Assembly (NCBI RefSeq): GCF_036373705.1
Contig: NC_089852.1
Span: 33,307,707 to 33,371,706, forward strand
Origin: Amia ocellicauda
Taxonomy: Eukaryota; Chordata; Actinopteri; Amiiformes; Amiidae
Direction: 5' to 3'
Length of the DNA: 64,000 nucleotides
This document shows, in pieces, positions 33,364 through 43,389 of the stretch (positions are counted from its first letter, which is position 1; each line of letters starts with the position of its first letter). Under the pieces are notes generated by a model. The model did not search any database. It was given only the letters and a program-made list of their open reading frames with translations, and was not told where the DNA came from. The position numbers and the translations under genes are program-made.

Positions 33364-34329
33364 TCAGCGATGGCTCAAATCTGAGTCAATCTTGCTCGGC
33401 AGGAAATGCTTCAGAAATGCGTGACGGATTTCCTTGGTCCTTACAGCATAAACCATAGGGTTTAACACTGGAGGAATGAGAAGATACAAGACTGCAAAAA
33501 CGCTATGAACATGGACAGGTACATCCTTCCCAAACCTGTAGACTAAATAATTAAACAGGGAAGTTATGTAGAAATACATGATAACAAACAAGTGAGAACC
33601 ACAAGTGTTTAGTGCTTTAAGGCGAGCTCCGTTTGATCCAAGCTTTAGGACTGCTCTAAATATCATTATATAAGAAAATCCTATAAATATTACATCCACA
33701 CCTAATATCGAAAGTGCCACAGAGAGTCCATAATAACTGTTCATGATTATATTTGTGCATGCCAGTTTAGCCACAGCCATATGATCGCAGTAACAATGGG
33801 GGATAGAGACAGATGAGCAATAAGGCAATCTTGAAGCAAAGGTGGGAATCAGCCCAGTTAAAACTATAGCTCTGATTAAAAAAGCAACAAATATTTTGCC
33901 CATGAGCGTCTTTGACAGGATTGCTGCATAGCGTAAAGGGCTATATATGGCAACGTATCGGTCATAAGCCATCATCACCAGTATTGAGGATTCAAGTGCT
34001 GCAAAAATGTAAATGAAGAACATTTGAATGAAACAGCCTTCGAATGAAATGTCCTTGTTGTTGAGCCAAAGGATCTCCAGTATTTTCGGTAAGGTCGTGG
34101 TGCATAAACCAATATCCACAAGTGCCAGAACTGAAAGGAGAACATACATGGGGGTATGAAGATTTTTTTCAAATTTAACTACCAATATTATTGTACTGTT
34201 AGCTACTAAGGCCATGATGTACAATACAGTGAAAGGGATAGAAAGCCAGTGCTGCATGTGCTCTATGCCAGGAAACCCCATCAAAATAAACCCTGCTGGA
34301 CGCAGCACTGAAATATTGAGCGCTGACAT
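33364..34329 (-). CDS. Odorant receptor, class I (OR51/52-like), OR3
   Basis: An intact 321-residue receptor, start at 34327-34329, chosen by alignment with its paralogues. Motifs are as in OR2, with NIS as the N-terminal glycosylation site. The TM1 motif GN is changed to AN at 43-44 (LVANS), a conserved position in odorant receptors. MAYDRYVAIY, CYCDHMAVAKLAC, KALNTCGSH and PMVY are all present. Twelve residues differ from OR2. An acceptor-like tract TTTTTGTTTGTGTAG lies just upstream of the ATG. Confidence 0.95.
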   Translation of the reverse strand: MSALNISVLRPAGFILMGFPGIEHMQHWLSIPFTVLYIMALVANSTIILVVKFEKNLHTPMYVLLSVLALVDIGLCTTTLPKILEILWLNNKDISFEGCFIQMFFIYIFAALESSILVMMAYDRYVAIYSPLRYAAILSKTLMGKIFVAFLIRAIVLTGLIPTFASRLPYCSSVSIPHCYCDHMAVAKLACTNIIMNSYYGLSVALSILGVDVIFIGFSYIMIFRAVLKLGSNGARLKALNTCGSHLFVIMYFYITSLFNYLVYRFGKDVPVHVHSVFAVLYLLIPPVLNPMVYAVRTKEIRHAFLKHFLPSKIDSDLSHR

Positions 34330-34402
34330 CACACTCTGCTGAGTTCCTACACAAACAAAAATAAAATAGAGATATATGTTGTTAATTTTTACCACGCATA
34401 GG

Positions 34403-34610
34403 CTTTCACAATAAATATATACATACATACATACATACATACATACATACATACGTACATATGTTATTAATATTCAAGCCTTAACATATCACCTGGAAGC
34501 AAATAGTACAAATGATAAAGGACACTACAGTGTATCCTATATTACATCCTAGATCTACTGGACAAGGTACATAAACTGTTGCCCTCCTGTTCTTTCTTCC
34601 CCCCCTTTTT

Positions 34611-34665
<55 letters not shown>

Positions 34666-34846
34666 ATGTATATGTATATATATTTCATCACTTAAATATA
34701 ATATTTTTTTACATTTTATTTTTAAATGTATTATTGTTTTTTAATATGTTTGACCTATAGCATCCTGTACTTTTAATCATGTGTTCATGTAAATAAATAG
34801 TCTGTTATCATCTGTAAATAAACTTTACTAATCAAATCATAAGTTT

Positions 34847-34926
<80 letters not shown>
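34403..34926. repeat. Microsatellite cluster: (CATA)n, (TA)n and A/TA tracts
   Basis: A CATA tract lies at about 34420-34455, TA tracts at 34613-34662, and poly-A followed by TA at 34849-34926. They lie in the upstream flank of OR3. Confidence 0.85.
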
Positions 34927-34931
<5 letters not shown>

Positions 34932-36324
34932 GACATATTAGTCTCTTAATAAACCTCAATGGCAAAGTTAATTGCAAAACATGTTATTTCCACAGAAATT
35001 ATAGAAAAATAAGATCAATTACAATAAAATAAAACTCACCACAACAACAAATTCTTTGTGGACCTTCACCAGCAGTGCTGGACAGTTCTGTAATGTAGCA
35101 TGTGCCTGCTGGGTATTTATGATATCTGGGAAAGTACTCTGAGGATTAATTTGTTCTTTCCAGTGCGTCTAACATGCTCTTGATCTAGTTTTCTCCCAAG
35201 AGTGTCTCTTCTGTGTTCTGGATAATAATAATAGTAGGCCAGGTCAAAAATAGGAAATATCATCAGACTGAAATAAATGTATTGGTAAAGCATGGTTTTA
35301 TTGTAATTTAGTTTATTACTATACTCAACAGAAAATCAAAGCATGCAACTTTCTCTGTACACATTTGCATTTTCTTCTGGAAGACACTTTCATAATTCCC
35401 TTGAAGAAACCAACCAAAACATGAAAGACAAAACGACACTTGTCACACTTTTAAATCTTCCAGGGCAGAACACAATGGAGGCGAACAACGTTAATTTGTT
35501 TTATTGTATAGTCGTTTGTTTGTTGTTATCTGTCAAGTCGGAAGCACTGCCCAAGGGGGAGGGGTTTCTGCGCACTGCCATAGAAACCTGATCGAAACAT
35601 CACTCTGCCATTGGCCCCTGCGCTCATCACTCAGTTCAGGTCCCTTCCCACATCCTGTTCCATAAAACGTGATGTCAGTGCAGGTCCTCTTTTGCCGGGA
35701 GTCAGGACTCCCATGCAACCTTGCAACCCTTGGGCAGTGCTTCCTTTTTCAGATAACCGGGGCTGTATACGCAACCTATCGTTATCTTTCAGGTTGGAAG
35801 CACTGCCAAAGGGGAAGGGGTTACTGTATAACCAAGCCGTCGCAAGGGAGGAGGCAGCAAGCTGATAAGGGAGCCTGCCCCGAGGTGCACCGCTAGGGGG
35901 CCTTGGCAACACAACTCCAGACAGTAATCTCAGGGACCCCTTATGGCCTCACCTGAGCCGCCCAGGATCGAGGACCGCAGTCACACTCTACCAGGAACTG
36001 TCTAGAATCAGAATATACAAAGCAGGGCTACAGAGGTCAACTCTTACGCCCTCCGCTTACAAGAGCCAGGCTGCTCTACTAGTGCGAGGCCGTAATCTAC
36101 TTGCACAATATCTGGCACAGGCAATCAAGCAACTTGTGTAGCCTCCACACATTATCATGGCAGTGGACCCCTGATCCCATAGAAGCAGGGCCACAGACCC
36201 AATGACGAAACAACAGATTTGGTACAAACAAATTATATACACACACGTGGGACATCAGAGCGGTGGCCGCTTGCTCCACTAGCACAGCTAGAAGCAAGGC
36301 CACACCAGCTTGACCATGGGAATA

Positions 36325-36344
36325 GGTTAGGGTTAGGGTTAGGG
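36325..36344. repeat. Short interstitial telomere-like repeat
   Basis: Three TTAGGG-type units (GGTTAGGGTTAGGGTTAGGG) lie at the junction between the DIRS tail and gag, where the polymerase region has been lost. Confidence 0.7.
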
Positions 36345-36389
36345 AAGTGTCGCCTGCCTGCCAGTGAGACGCTGGCGGAAATCAGCAGG

Positions 36390-37310
36390 TGGGCAGGTCT
36401 GTGACCTGGGCTATGGTCCGGCGTGTGGCCTGGGCTGTGGCCTGGGAGCCACGGTTAGGGGGCCTTCCCCCCAGCAAGCTGCCACAGACGGCCTGCGCTG
36501 CTGGGCCTGAGGTGCAACGGGGTACACCCGGGCCAGCTGCAGGAACTGCTCCCACTCCTGGAGGGTGCGTCTCAGCATCACCTCCACAGAGGGGTCAAAA
36601 GTGAAGCCCGGTGAAATAGGGGCGTCCATATTTCGCGATGCTTGGCGCAATTACTGCCAAGCATCGCCATGTCGTCCTTGCCCCCTGGTGCATCACAGTG
36701 ATGAGCTGGTCTGCCGCTGCTGCTATCTCAGAGATAGGGGGCGGGGTTGATAATGTGCCATGTTGCTCCGAGGGCTCCGCCAGCTGGGCCAAGTACAGGG
36801 CCAGCAGGCTCTCGGTGTTCCTGAGGCGAGCTGCTTGGGAGCAGCATCTCTGTGATGCGACATTGCCTGTTGGGGCAGGTCAGGTCCTATGGCTCCGCAG
36901 ACAGCAGAGGTATGTTAGACAAGCGTGGCTATGGTGGAATTCACGAGAGGGAACTCCACCAAGCCCACTTCTGCTGTGCCCTGTGTCCTGGCATTAGCCT
37001 CCCCTCTCCTGGCTAGGGCAGGGGCTGTTGCCGGATGGTCCTAGGTGATCCTCAGTTCGCCAAGGACGTCAGGGAGTAGAGGGAGGGCCTGTGTGGGCCG
37101 CTGCGCGTGATGATCCCTTTGACACCTGGAGCGCGGCGGGGCAGGGTCAGAGGGCCTAGGGAGCTGGAGAGACTCCACAGCCCTCTGGATGACTGCCCAG
37201 AACTCCCTGTCCTGTCCCGTGGGAGCAGGAGGGGTGTCAACGTTCAACGGAGGAGGAGGGGTGGGAGCGACCAACTCCTCCTCCATGAGCTCCGCCTCAA
37301 GCTCCAAGTC
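36390..37310 (-). pseudogene. DIRS gag, copy 2
   Basis: Read right to left: an acidic and Pro-rich segment with REFWAVIQRAVESLQLP at about 37150-37220, then LAEPSEQHGTLSTPPPISEI near 36780, then MDAPISPGFTFDPSVEVMLR near 36620, then a Pro/Gln/Arg-rich tail. It matches copy 1 at 4.9-6.1 kb and shows that gag continues past the stop found in copy 1. Frames change between blocks. Confidence 0.7.
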
Positions 37311-37397
37311 CTCGTGGGAACCCAGAGACAGGCGGTCCTCCTCCCAGGTTGCCCGTCCACTGCCCTCGTCCTTGGATGGGGCAGACAGACTCCCTCA

Positions 37398-37784
37398 GTC
37401 TCCACTAGACCTCTGAAGGCCTCTGTGCTGTGGTATCTGGCACCAAGTCCTGGAAGTTGCGAGGTGGGGCCTCCATGGATCGGACTTGTTTGTCCAGCAC
37501 ATCCCACAGATGCTTGGATTGAGATCTGGGGAATTTGGAGGAATTTCAAGTCAACACCTTGAACTCGTGATTCATCAGACCAGGCCACCTTCTTCCATTG
37601 CTCTGTGGTTCAGTTCTGATGCTCACATGCCCATTGTTCCTGCTTCTAACACATCAACTTTGAGCACAAAATGTTCACTTGCTGCCTAATATATCCCACC
37701 TACTGACAGGTGCCATGATAACGAGATTATCAGTGTTATTCACTTCACCTGTCAGTGGTCATAATGTTATGGCTGATCGGTGTA
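37398..37784 (-). mobile_element. Tc1-type element fragment, third family
   Basis: The right end, read on the minus strand, begins TACACCGATCAGCCATAACA, a terminal repeat I recognise from a widespread vertebrate Tc1-type family. Inside are a WSDESRVQG block and a degraded PDLNP block, with large internal deletions. The left part is truncated. Confidence 0.65.
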
Positions 37785-37887
37785 CAAAGCTTAACATCAA
37801 TACAACACACTTTCTATGCATTTTCTACCCACCACTATAGACAACATGCTAACAAGGTTACATTATAATAATATATATATATATATA

Positions 37888-39385
37888 CAGTGGGGGAAAA
37901 AAGTATTTGATCCCCTGCTGATTTTGTACGTTTGCCCAATGACAAAGAAATGATCAGTCTATAATTTTAATGGTAGGTGTATTTTAACAGTGAGAGACAG
38001 AATAACAACAAAAAAATCCAGAAAAATTTATTTCAAAAAAGTTATAAATTGATTTGCATGTTAATGAGGGAAATAAGTACTTGACCCCTTCGACTTAATA
38101 CTTGGTGGCAAAACCCTTGTTGGCAATCACAGAGGTCAGACGTTTCTTGTAGTTGGCCACCAGGTTTGCACACATCTCAGGAGGGATTTTGTCCCACTCC
38201 TCTTTGCAGATCCTCTCCAAGTCATTAAGGTTTCGAGGCTGACGTTTGGCAACTCGAACCTTCAGCTCCCTCCACAGATTTTCTATGGGATTAAGGTCTG
38301 GAGACTGGCTAGGCCACTCCAGGACCTTAATGTGCTTCTTCTTGAGCCACTCCTTTGTTGCCTTGGCTGTGTGTCTTGGGTCATTGTCATGCTGGAATAC
38401 CCATCCACAACCCATTTTCAATGCCCTGGCTGAGGGAAGGAGGTTCTCACCCAAGATTTGAAGGTACATGGCCCCGTCCATCGTCCCTTTGATGTGGTGC
38501 AGTTGTCCTGTCCCCTTAGCAGAAAAACACCCCCAAAGCATAATGTTTCACCTCCATGTTTGACGGTGGGGATGGTGTTCTTGGGGTCATTCCTCCTCCT
38601 CCAAACACGACGAGTTGAGTTGATGCCAAAGAGCTTGATTTTGGTCTCATCTGAGACCACTGTCACCCAGTTCTCCTCTGAATCATTCATTGGCAAACTT
38701 CAGACGGGCCTGTACATGTGCTTTCTTGAGCAGGAGGGCCTTGCGGGCGCTGCAGGATTTCAGTCCTTCACGGCGTAGTGTGTTACCAATTGTTTTCTTG
38801 GTGACTATGGTCCCAGCTGCCTTGAGATCATTAACAAGATCCTCCCGTGTAGTTCTGGGCTGATTCCTCACCAGTCTCATGATCATTGAAACTCCACGAG
38901 GTGAGATCTTGCATGGAGCCCCAGACCGAGGGAGACTGACAGTTATTTTGTGTTTCTTCCATTTGCGAATAATCGCACCAACTGTTGCCACCTTCTCACC
39001 AAGCTGCTTGGCGATGGTCTTGTAGACCATTCCAGCCTTGTGTAGGTCTACAATCTTGTCCCTGACATCCTTGGACAGCTCTTTGGTCTTGGCCATGGTG
39101 GAGAGTTTGGAATCTGATTGATTAATCTCAGCTCGTTACCTGTATAAAAGACACCTGGGAGCCAGAAATCTTGCTGATTGATAGGGGATCAAATACTTAT
39201 TTCCCTCATTAACATGCAAATCAATTTATAACTTTTTTGAAATGCGTTTTTCTGGATTTTTTTGCTGTTATTCTGTCTCTCACTGTTAAAATACACCTAC
39301 CATTAAAATTATAGACTGATCATTTCTTTGTCAGTGGGCAAACGTACAAAATCAGCAGGGGATCAAATACTTTTTTCCCTCACTG
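37888..39385 (-). mobile_element. Tc1 element, fourth family, minus-strand copy
   Basis: It has long terminal inverted repeats starting CAGTGGGGGAAAAAAGTATT on the left and its counterpart CAGTGAGGGAAAAAAGTATT on the right. They are flanked by TA at 37886-37887 and 39386-39387. Length is 1498 bp. A plus-strand relative lies at 61968-63539. It is inserted in OR unit B' just upstream of the receptor relic. Confidence 0.9.
38095..39096 (-). pseudogene. Tc1 transposase with frameshifts
   Basis: The start at 39096 gives [20 protein letters not shown] and a paired-like DNA-binding domain to about 38683. The catalytic part follows in two other frames, with VVSDETKIKLFG near 38640, [12 protein letters not shown] near 38375 and [11 protein letters not shown] near 38290. 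The first catalytic block reads VSDE where WSDE is usual. At least two frameshifts separate the domains, so it is inactive. Confidence 0.88.
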
Positions 39386-39399
39386 TATATATTTATTGT

Positions 39400-39511
39400 T
39401 TTTATTTTTGCAGGAAGTCAGGAGAGAGCAATGTCAACATTTCACACTTCAGTTCTGTGTCCAGTACAGTTTATTTTTAAAGAGTCTAAGAAAACCAAAT
39501 CAAAAAGCTGA
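39400..39511 (+). pseudogene. Relic of receptor 5' coding end, unit B'
   Basis: ATTTTTGCAG is followed by ATG 39431 and a short frame MSTFHTSVLCPVQFIFKESK... ending at 39509-39511. It is nearly identical to the relic at 28661, which supports duplication of unit B. Confidence 0.65.
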
Positions 39512-40261
39512 TGTATTTCAATAATTTAAATGCAATTTCATGTGTCCTGCATTGAAGCACGTATTAATGTTTATGCTGCTGGATACTCATAACGTCTAAT
39601 TATTATTTCACACACACAAATGGAAAGTTAAAATCTCAACAGTATTTTCTTTAATATCAGTAAGGGGTTATTCATAGTAGTGTGTATTTCATGTAGTGTT
39701 TTGGCCAGGAGCACAGATAGAAGTTTGTCAAAGTTTGCATACAAATTAATGGATATATAAAAATATATAAAATAAGTTCTATCTTTGGATGAAAATCAAA
39801 CACAGTCCTGTAGTAATTTTGGATAATGTTTTCCAACAAAACAGTTGCCAGTGTGGACTAGGTATAGGGTGACACATGGAAAATGCTCTGAAGTAACAGA
39901 AAACCATGTAGACATGTTTAGTGAATTCTGTCTTTATATGGTTTATTGAAATCTAAGATGCTATCAGCTGTGTAGTTTTGCAAAAATAGAGCAGACAGAA
40001 ATAGGAGGGGAATGACATAAAGACCAACACAAGAGCAATTCAGGGTAATAAAATAATAATTAAACTAGTTTACATATCAAATTAATAATGCCAGTAACAC
40101 AGTATTCAGCAAGTTAACTGATACAAATTAATACACAAAAAGTAATGTTTTAAAATACGAGTTTTGGTGTTCTCTGAGTAACTTAATGCATGTTTATTTT
40201 GATATATATATATAATTTAAATGTAAATATTTTTGTAATTCTTTTCATATGAGTAAAGTGT

Positions 40262-40353
40262 TTGAAGAACTGCATTTCTTTCCCTATGTGTCTGTGTAAA
40301 CAAGGTCTCTGTCTCATTGTCTCACTGTGCTACGGTACTGTGCTATAGTTCAA
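40262..40353 (+). repeat. Truncated copy of the 29.5-kb solo LTR
   Basis: Sequence from GTGTTTGAAGAACTGCATTT to CTATAGTTCAAC matches 29477-29573, then stops abruptly at the next insertion. OR unit B' ends here. Confidence 0.8.
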
Positions 40354-40930
40354 CTGTCACGGTTGCCTCGTGGGAGGACCGTAAAGCTGTTGGAGAAAGG
40401 ACCAAAGTGCAGAGCTAGAGCAATGAGCTGAGAGAAACCAAGGAGAATCCAAAGGCAAGGTCGAGGTCACTGGCAAAGGTTGAAATCCAGGAGGTCAAGA
40501 GAAACAGATACAGAACAGAGAGAGAGAGACAAAGACAGGACTGAGAGCGAAAGAGGGAGGACAGGGAGTGAGAGAGAGAGACAGGGTTACAGGACAAGGG
40601 GCTAAGGAGAACAAGGAGAACAAGGAGAACAAGGAGAACAAGGAGAACAAGGAGAACAAGGAGAACAAGGAGAACAAGGCTTGGTGATGCAGGGAGAGCT
40701 GACAACACTTTGCCCAGAGTGAGGGCAGTGAGGGGTTTATAAAGGAGAGCAGAAACTAGGAAGACGAGCAGGACCAATGAGAACAAAGGACTGGAACAGA
40801 AGTGCACAAGGGTGTGGAGGAATGTTAATTGACAGAGAGAGAAAAGGAAAGCAGTGAAGGGAGCAGGAAAAGGCAAGGGAACATTGGTGGCCTCTAGTGG
40901 GGAAGAGGGTCAGGGCTAGGGAACTGTGAC
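40354..40930 (-). mobile_element. LTR of a minus-strand LTR retroelement
   Basis: On the minus strand the block ends with CCGTGACA at 40354. It is preceded, at 40931-40950, by a purine tract GGAGGGGGGAGTACGG. A TATA box TTTATAAACCCC on the minus strand lies near 40735. These suggest a 3' LTR with a little internal sequence to about 41215. No coding domain or second LTR is visible, so the call is tentative. Confidence 0.5.
40604..40680. repeat. 9-bp minisatellite (AAGGAGAAC)n
   Basis: Eight exact copies plus a partial one lie inside the LTR-like block. Long low-complexity frames across it are artefacts of the repeat. Confidence 0.95.
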
Positions 40931-41352
40931 CGTACTCCCCCCTCCACGGTCGGCGCAGCTGAATGGGACCGGACACGGTGGGGACAGCCACGGGACAGAG
41001 GAGCAGGAACAAAGGTTGTGGGGATACAGAAGACAAGAAGGAGGGAAAGGTCAAGATTTCCAGAGGGCGGCCACAAGGCAAGGTCGGGAGGCTTGGGAGG
41101 TGGCCACAAGTCAGGGTCAAGAGGTCTGAAGGACGGCCACGGGATAGGATTGGGGTCTGGAGTTCTTGGAGGCGGCCAAAGGAAAGGAACCAGGGCATAA
41201 GGCGATTGAATCTGAAACACATATATATATATATATCCACACACAAAACAAGAAACAACTGATTAGCAATGAAGCTGTATAATTATAATGTCTTGCTCTA
41301 TTAATGTTCATTTAATGTATATATGGCAAATACATACAGCATTACATTATCA

Positions 41353-42050
41353 TCATAATCTTACATTAAGTGTAGCTGTAGGCAAAATATACATTTCTAT
41401 GGCAATAACCTGTTCAAGATGCAGCACAATGGCCAGATATCCTCTCAAGAAATGGTCCAGAGCTCGGAGGAGGTGGCCAACCCATTCTTGTGGGAATGAG
41501 GGCCGTTTGGTTGAGAGTCTGGTAGCTCTTAACCAGGTTTGCTCTATTGTGTGGTAGAATGTGTAGAGTCCACCCAGTAGTTCTTCCACTCAGCGGAACA
41601 TGGGAGTGACCTTGATGGCATTAGAGAAGGCCAGCTCCAGACAGTGAGCCATGCAGTGCACACCCACAACATAAGCCTTGTCTCCTCTCAGTCTGGTCAC
41701 GACACCACTCTTCTCCCCAGTCATGACAGCAGCCCCTTCTGTGGCAGAGGCTACTAGCTTGCCCTCCCACCCCTTGCAAGCAGCATCCATTTGACATTTA
41801 ATAGCCTGGGCTATGTGGGCAGATTCAGCCTTCTCCACAGTTTCTATGCCCACAAACCTCACCTTCACGTTCCCCTCCTTACAAAAACAAACATACACCA
41901 ACCCCTCCTGCTTCACAGCACAATCAGTGGATCCATCAGACATAATTGAACAGAATTTGGCATCCTCCAAATCTTCTTGGACCTTGCTTCATTCTGCCTG
42001 TGCAATGTACTTTATAAACCACATCCACACTTTCTTCTCATCCAAACTGC
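41353..42050 (-). pseudogene. hAT-derived gene fragment (ZNF862-like)
   Basis: Minus strand: a block beginning with KVWMWFIKYIAQAE, an in-frame TGA near 41990, then FCSIMSDGSTDCAVKQEGLV. Next come VGVHCMAHCLELAFSNAIKV, a TGA at 41590-41592, and VGHLLRALDHFLRGYLAIVL. The motifs fit hAT-derived proteins of the ZNF862 type. The frame is constant across both stops. A splice-acceptor-like TTTTTGTTGCAG precedes the first block at about 42050. Whether this was a host gene exon or transposon is open. No hAT terminal repeats were found. Confidence 0.65.
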
Positions 42051-42910
42051 AACAAAAATAGATTATCAATTAACTAAAAAGTATTAACAATACTACAGTG
42101 GTCAACTAGCTAACAAAACAATTAAACAAAATTAACAAGGTGGATAATGTGATCTTTGGTGGGTACTGGGTAATATCTTATACTATAAAACACAACATGT
42201 TAAATCAACTTACTAAGCATGGTATTATTGTAATTTACAACTTTATTACTTACTCAGAAACTCAAAACATGCAGTAACATTCTTGAATTTGTTTTCATAA
42301 TTCCCTTCAAGGAACCAAACATCCAAAAACTTTAAGTACTCAATCTACTGAAGGTTTACAAAGAATTTGTCATTTTGTTGAGTTTTATTTTATTTTCATT
42401 GTTACAAAATGTCAGAATGTTTATCTCATGTTTTACAAAACACATATCTGTTATGTCCACGTCCTGACATTGTTCCTAGTCTCTCCACCAGAGGTCAATG
42501 TCTCTCACCTTCTACCCTTTCTCAACTTTCTGTTCTCATGCTGAGGGTTACTTCAGGTCAAGTGCTCTCCATTAATTTACCGATTACCACACCTGTTCCC
42601 AGTTACCTGAGCTCTTTAGCTCAGTATTTAAACCCCCTGTTTCTACAGCTCCTCGTGAAGTCTCATAAAGCCTCCTGTGCTACACTATTGAGCATTATTA
42701 TTCTTATTACTGAGTTCTCCTGTTCCTGACCTTTGCCTGTTCTTTGATTACTGTCTCTTGTTTACCCCGACACGACAGCTTAACCTCCATTGCCAAGTTT
42801 GCTGGTTCTTGGCCTCACTATATATAGGTTTTGACCTATATCTTTAGTCACGCACTTGGGTCCAGAATCCCTGACAGTCCTGTTGTTACAGAAGACTTCA
42901 CCAACAAACA

Positions 42911-43380
42911 ATGGACCAGGGGAGCTTTCGACTGTCTACAAAGCTGTCTGCGCAGAGTGATCTCCTTGGGGCACATGACAACATGTTGAATCAGATAGCG
43001 GACTCGCTAGATAAACTACAGCAGATTCTCCCACTGGTACACCCACCTGAAGCAGCGGTAAATACGGCTTTGGCAGCTGCTGCTACATTACAGCCTGTTT
43101 GTCTCGCTACTCCTGATCCCTATGACAGCGCTCCAGACAAATGTGCAGGCTTTCTTCTTCAGTGCTTCCTTTATTTTTCCTACCAGCCCTCTTCCTATCC
43201 CAATGATGAGTCCAGAATTGCCTTCATCATCACACTTCTTACTGGGAGGGCTCTCCAGTGGGCTGTGGCTGTCTGGGCACAGAAGGGAGAGATCACCCAG
43301 TCCCTTACAGCTTTCTTAGCTCATTTTAAGGAAGTTTTCAATCACCCAGCTGAGGGAAGGGATGCTGAGATGAAGGAGAA
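42911..43380 (+). pseudogene. Ty3/gypsy gag fragment
   Basis: ATG 42911 opens a frame with a coiled N-terminal part and a capsid-like block: GFLLQCFLYFSYQPSSYPND, then FIITLLTGRALQWAVAVW and LTAFLAHFKEVFNHP. This pattern is typical of fish gypsy gag of the sushi/Mart type and the domesticated RTL genes. It breaks off at about 43380, where the LINE begins. No zinc knuckle or pol remains. Confidence 0.75.
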
Positions 43381-43389
43381 CTTGACTTT

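Larger units (their letters stand above)
28230..35520. repeat. OR duplication units B and C (source of B'-C')
   Basis: Unit B (28.2-31.9 kb) holds a relic, a solo LTR and OR2. Unit C (31.9-35.3 kb) holds a different 280-bp insertion and OR3. The solo LTR of B recurs, truncated, at 40262-40353. The C-specific insertion recurs at 45993-46276. The C-specific flank (AACCAAACATCCAAAAACTT) recurs near 42310. The two units therefore appear to have been duplicated as a block. Confidence 0.75.
35526..37397 (-). mobile_element. DIRS-type retrotransposon, copy 2, truncated
   Basis: In plus coordinates it begins with the terminal repeat (GTCGGAAGCACTGCCCAAGG at 35537). The internal complementary region follows at about 35727-35812, then the repeated tail in reverse (about 35850-36320), then gag in reverse. 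The polymerase and recombinase genes are missing. The 5' end of the element is cut at about 37398 by a Tc1-type fragment. It is inserted in OR-unit flank sequence. Confidence 0.7.

Noticed and set aside
40604-40680. Regular repeats considered as a CRISPR array
   Set aside because: Units are 9 bp with no spacers, in a vertebrate context. It is a minisatellite.
40415-40876. 153-codon minus-strand frame rich in Leu/Val
   Set aside because: It reads through the (AAGGAGAAC)n minisatellite and AG-rich LTR sequence. Low-complexity artefact.
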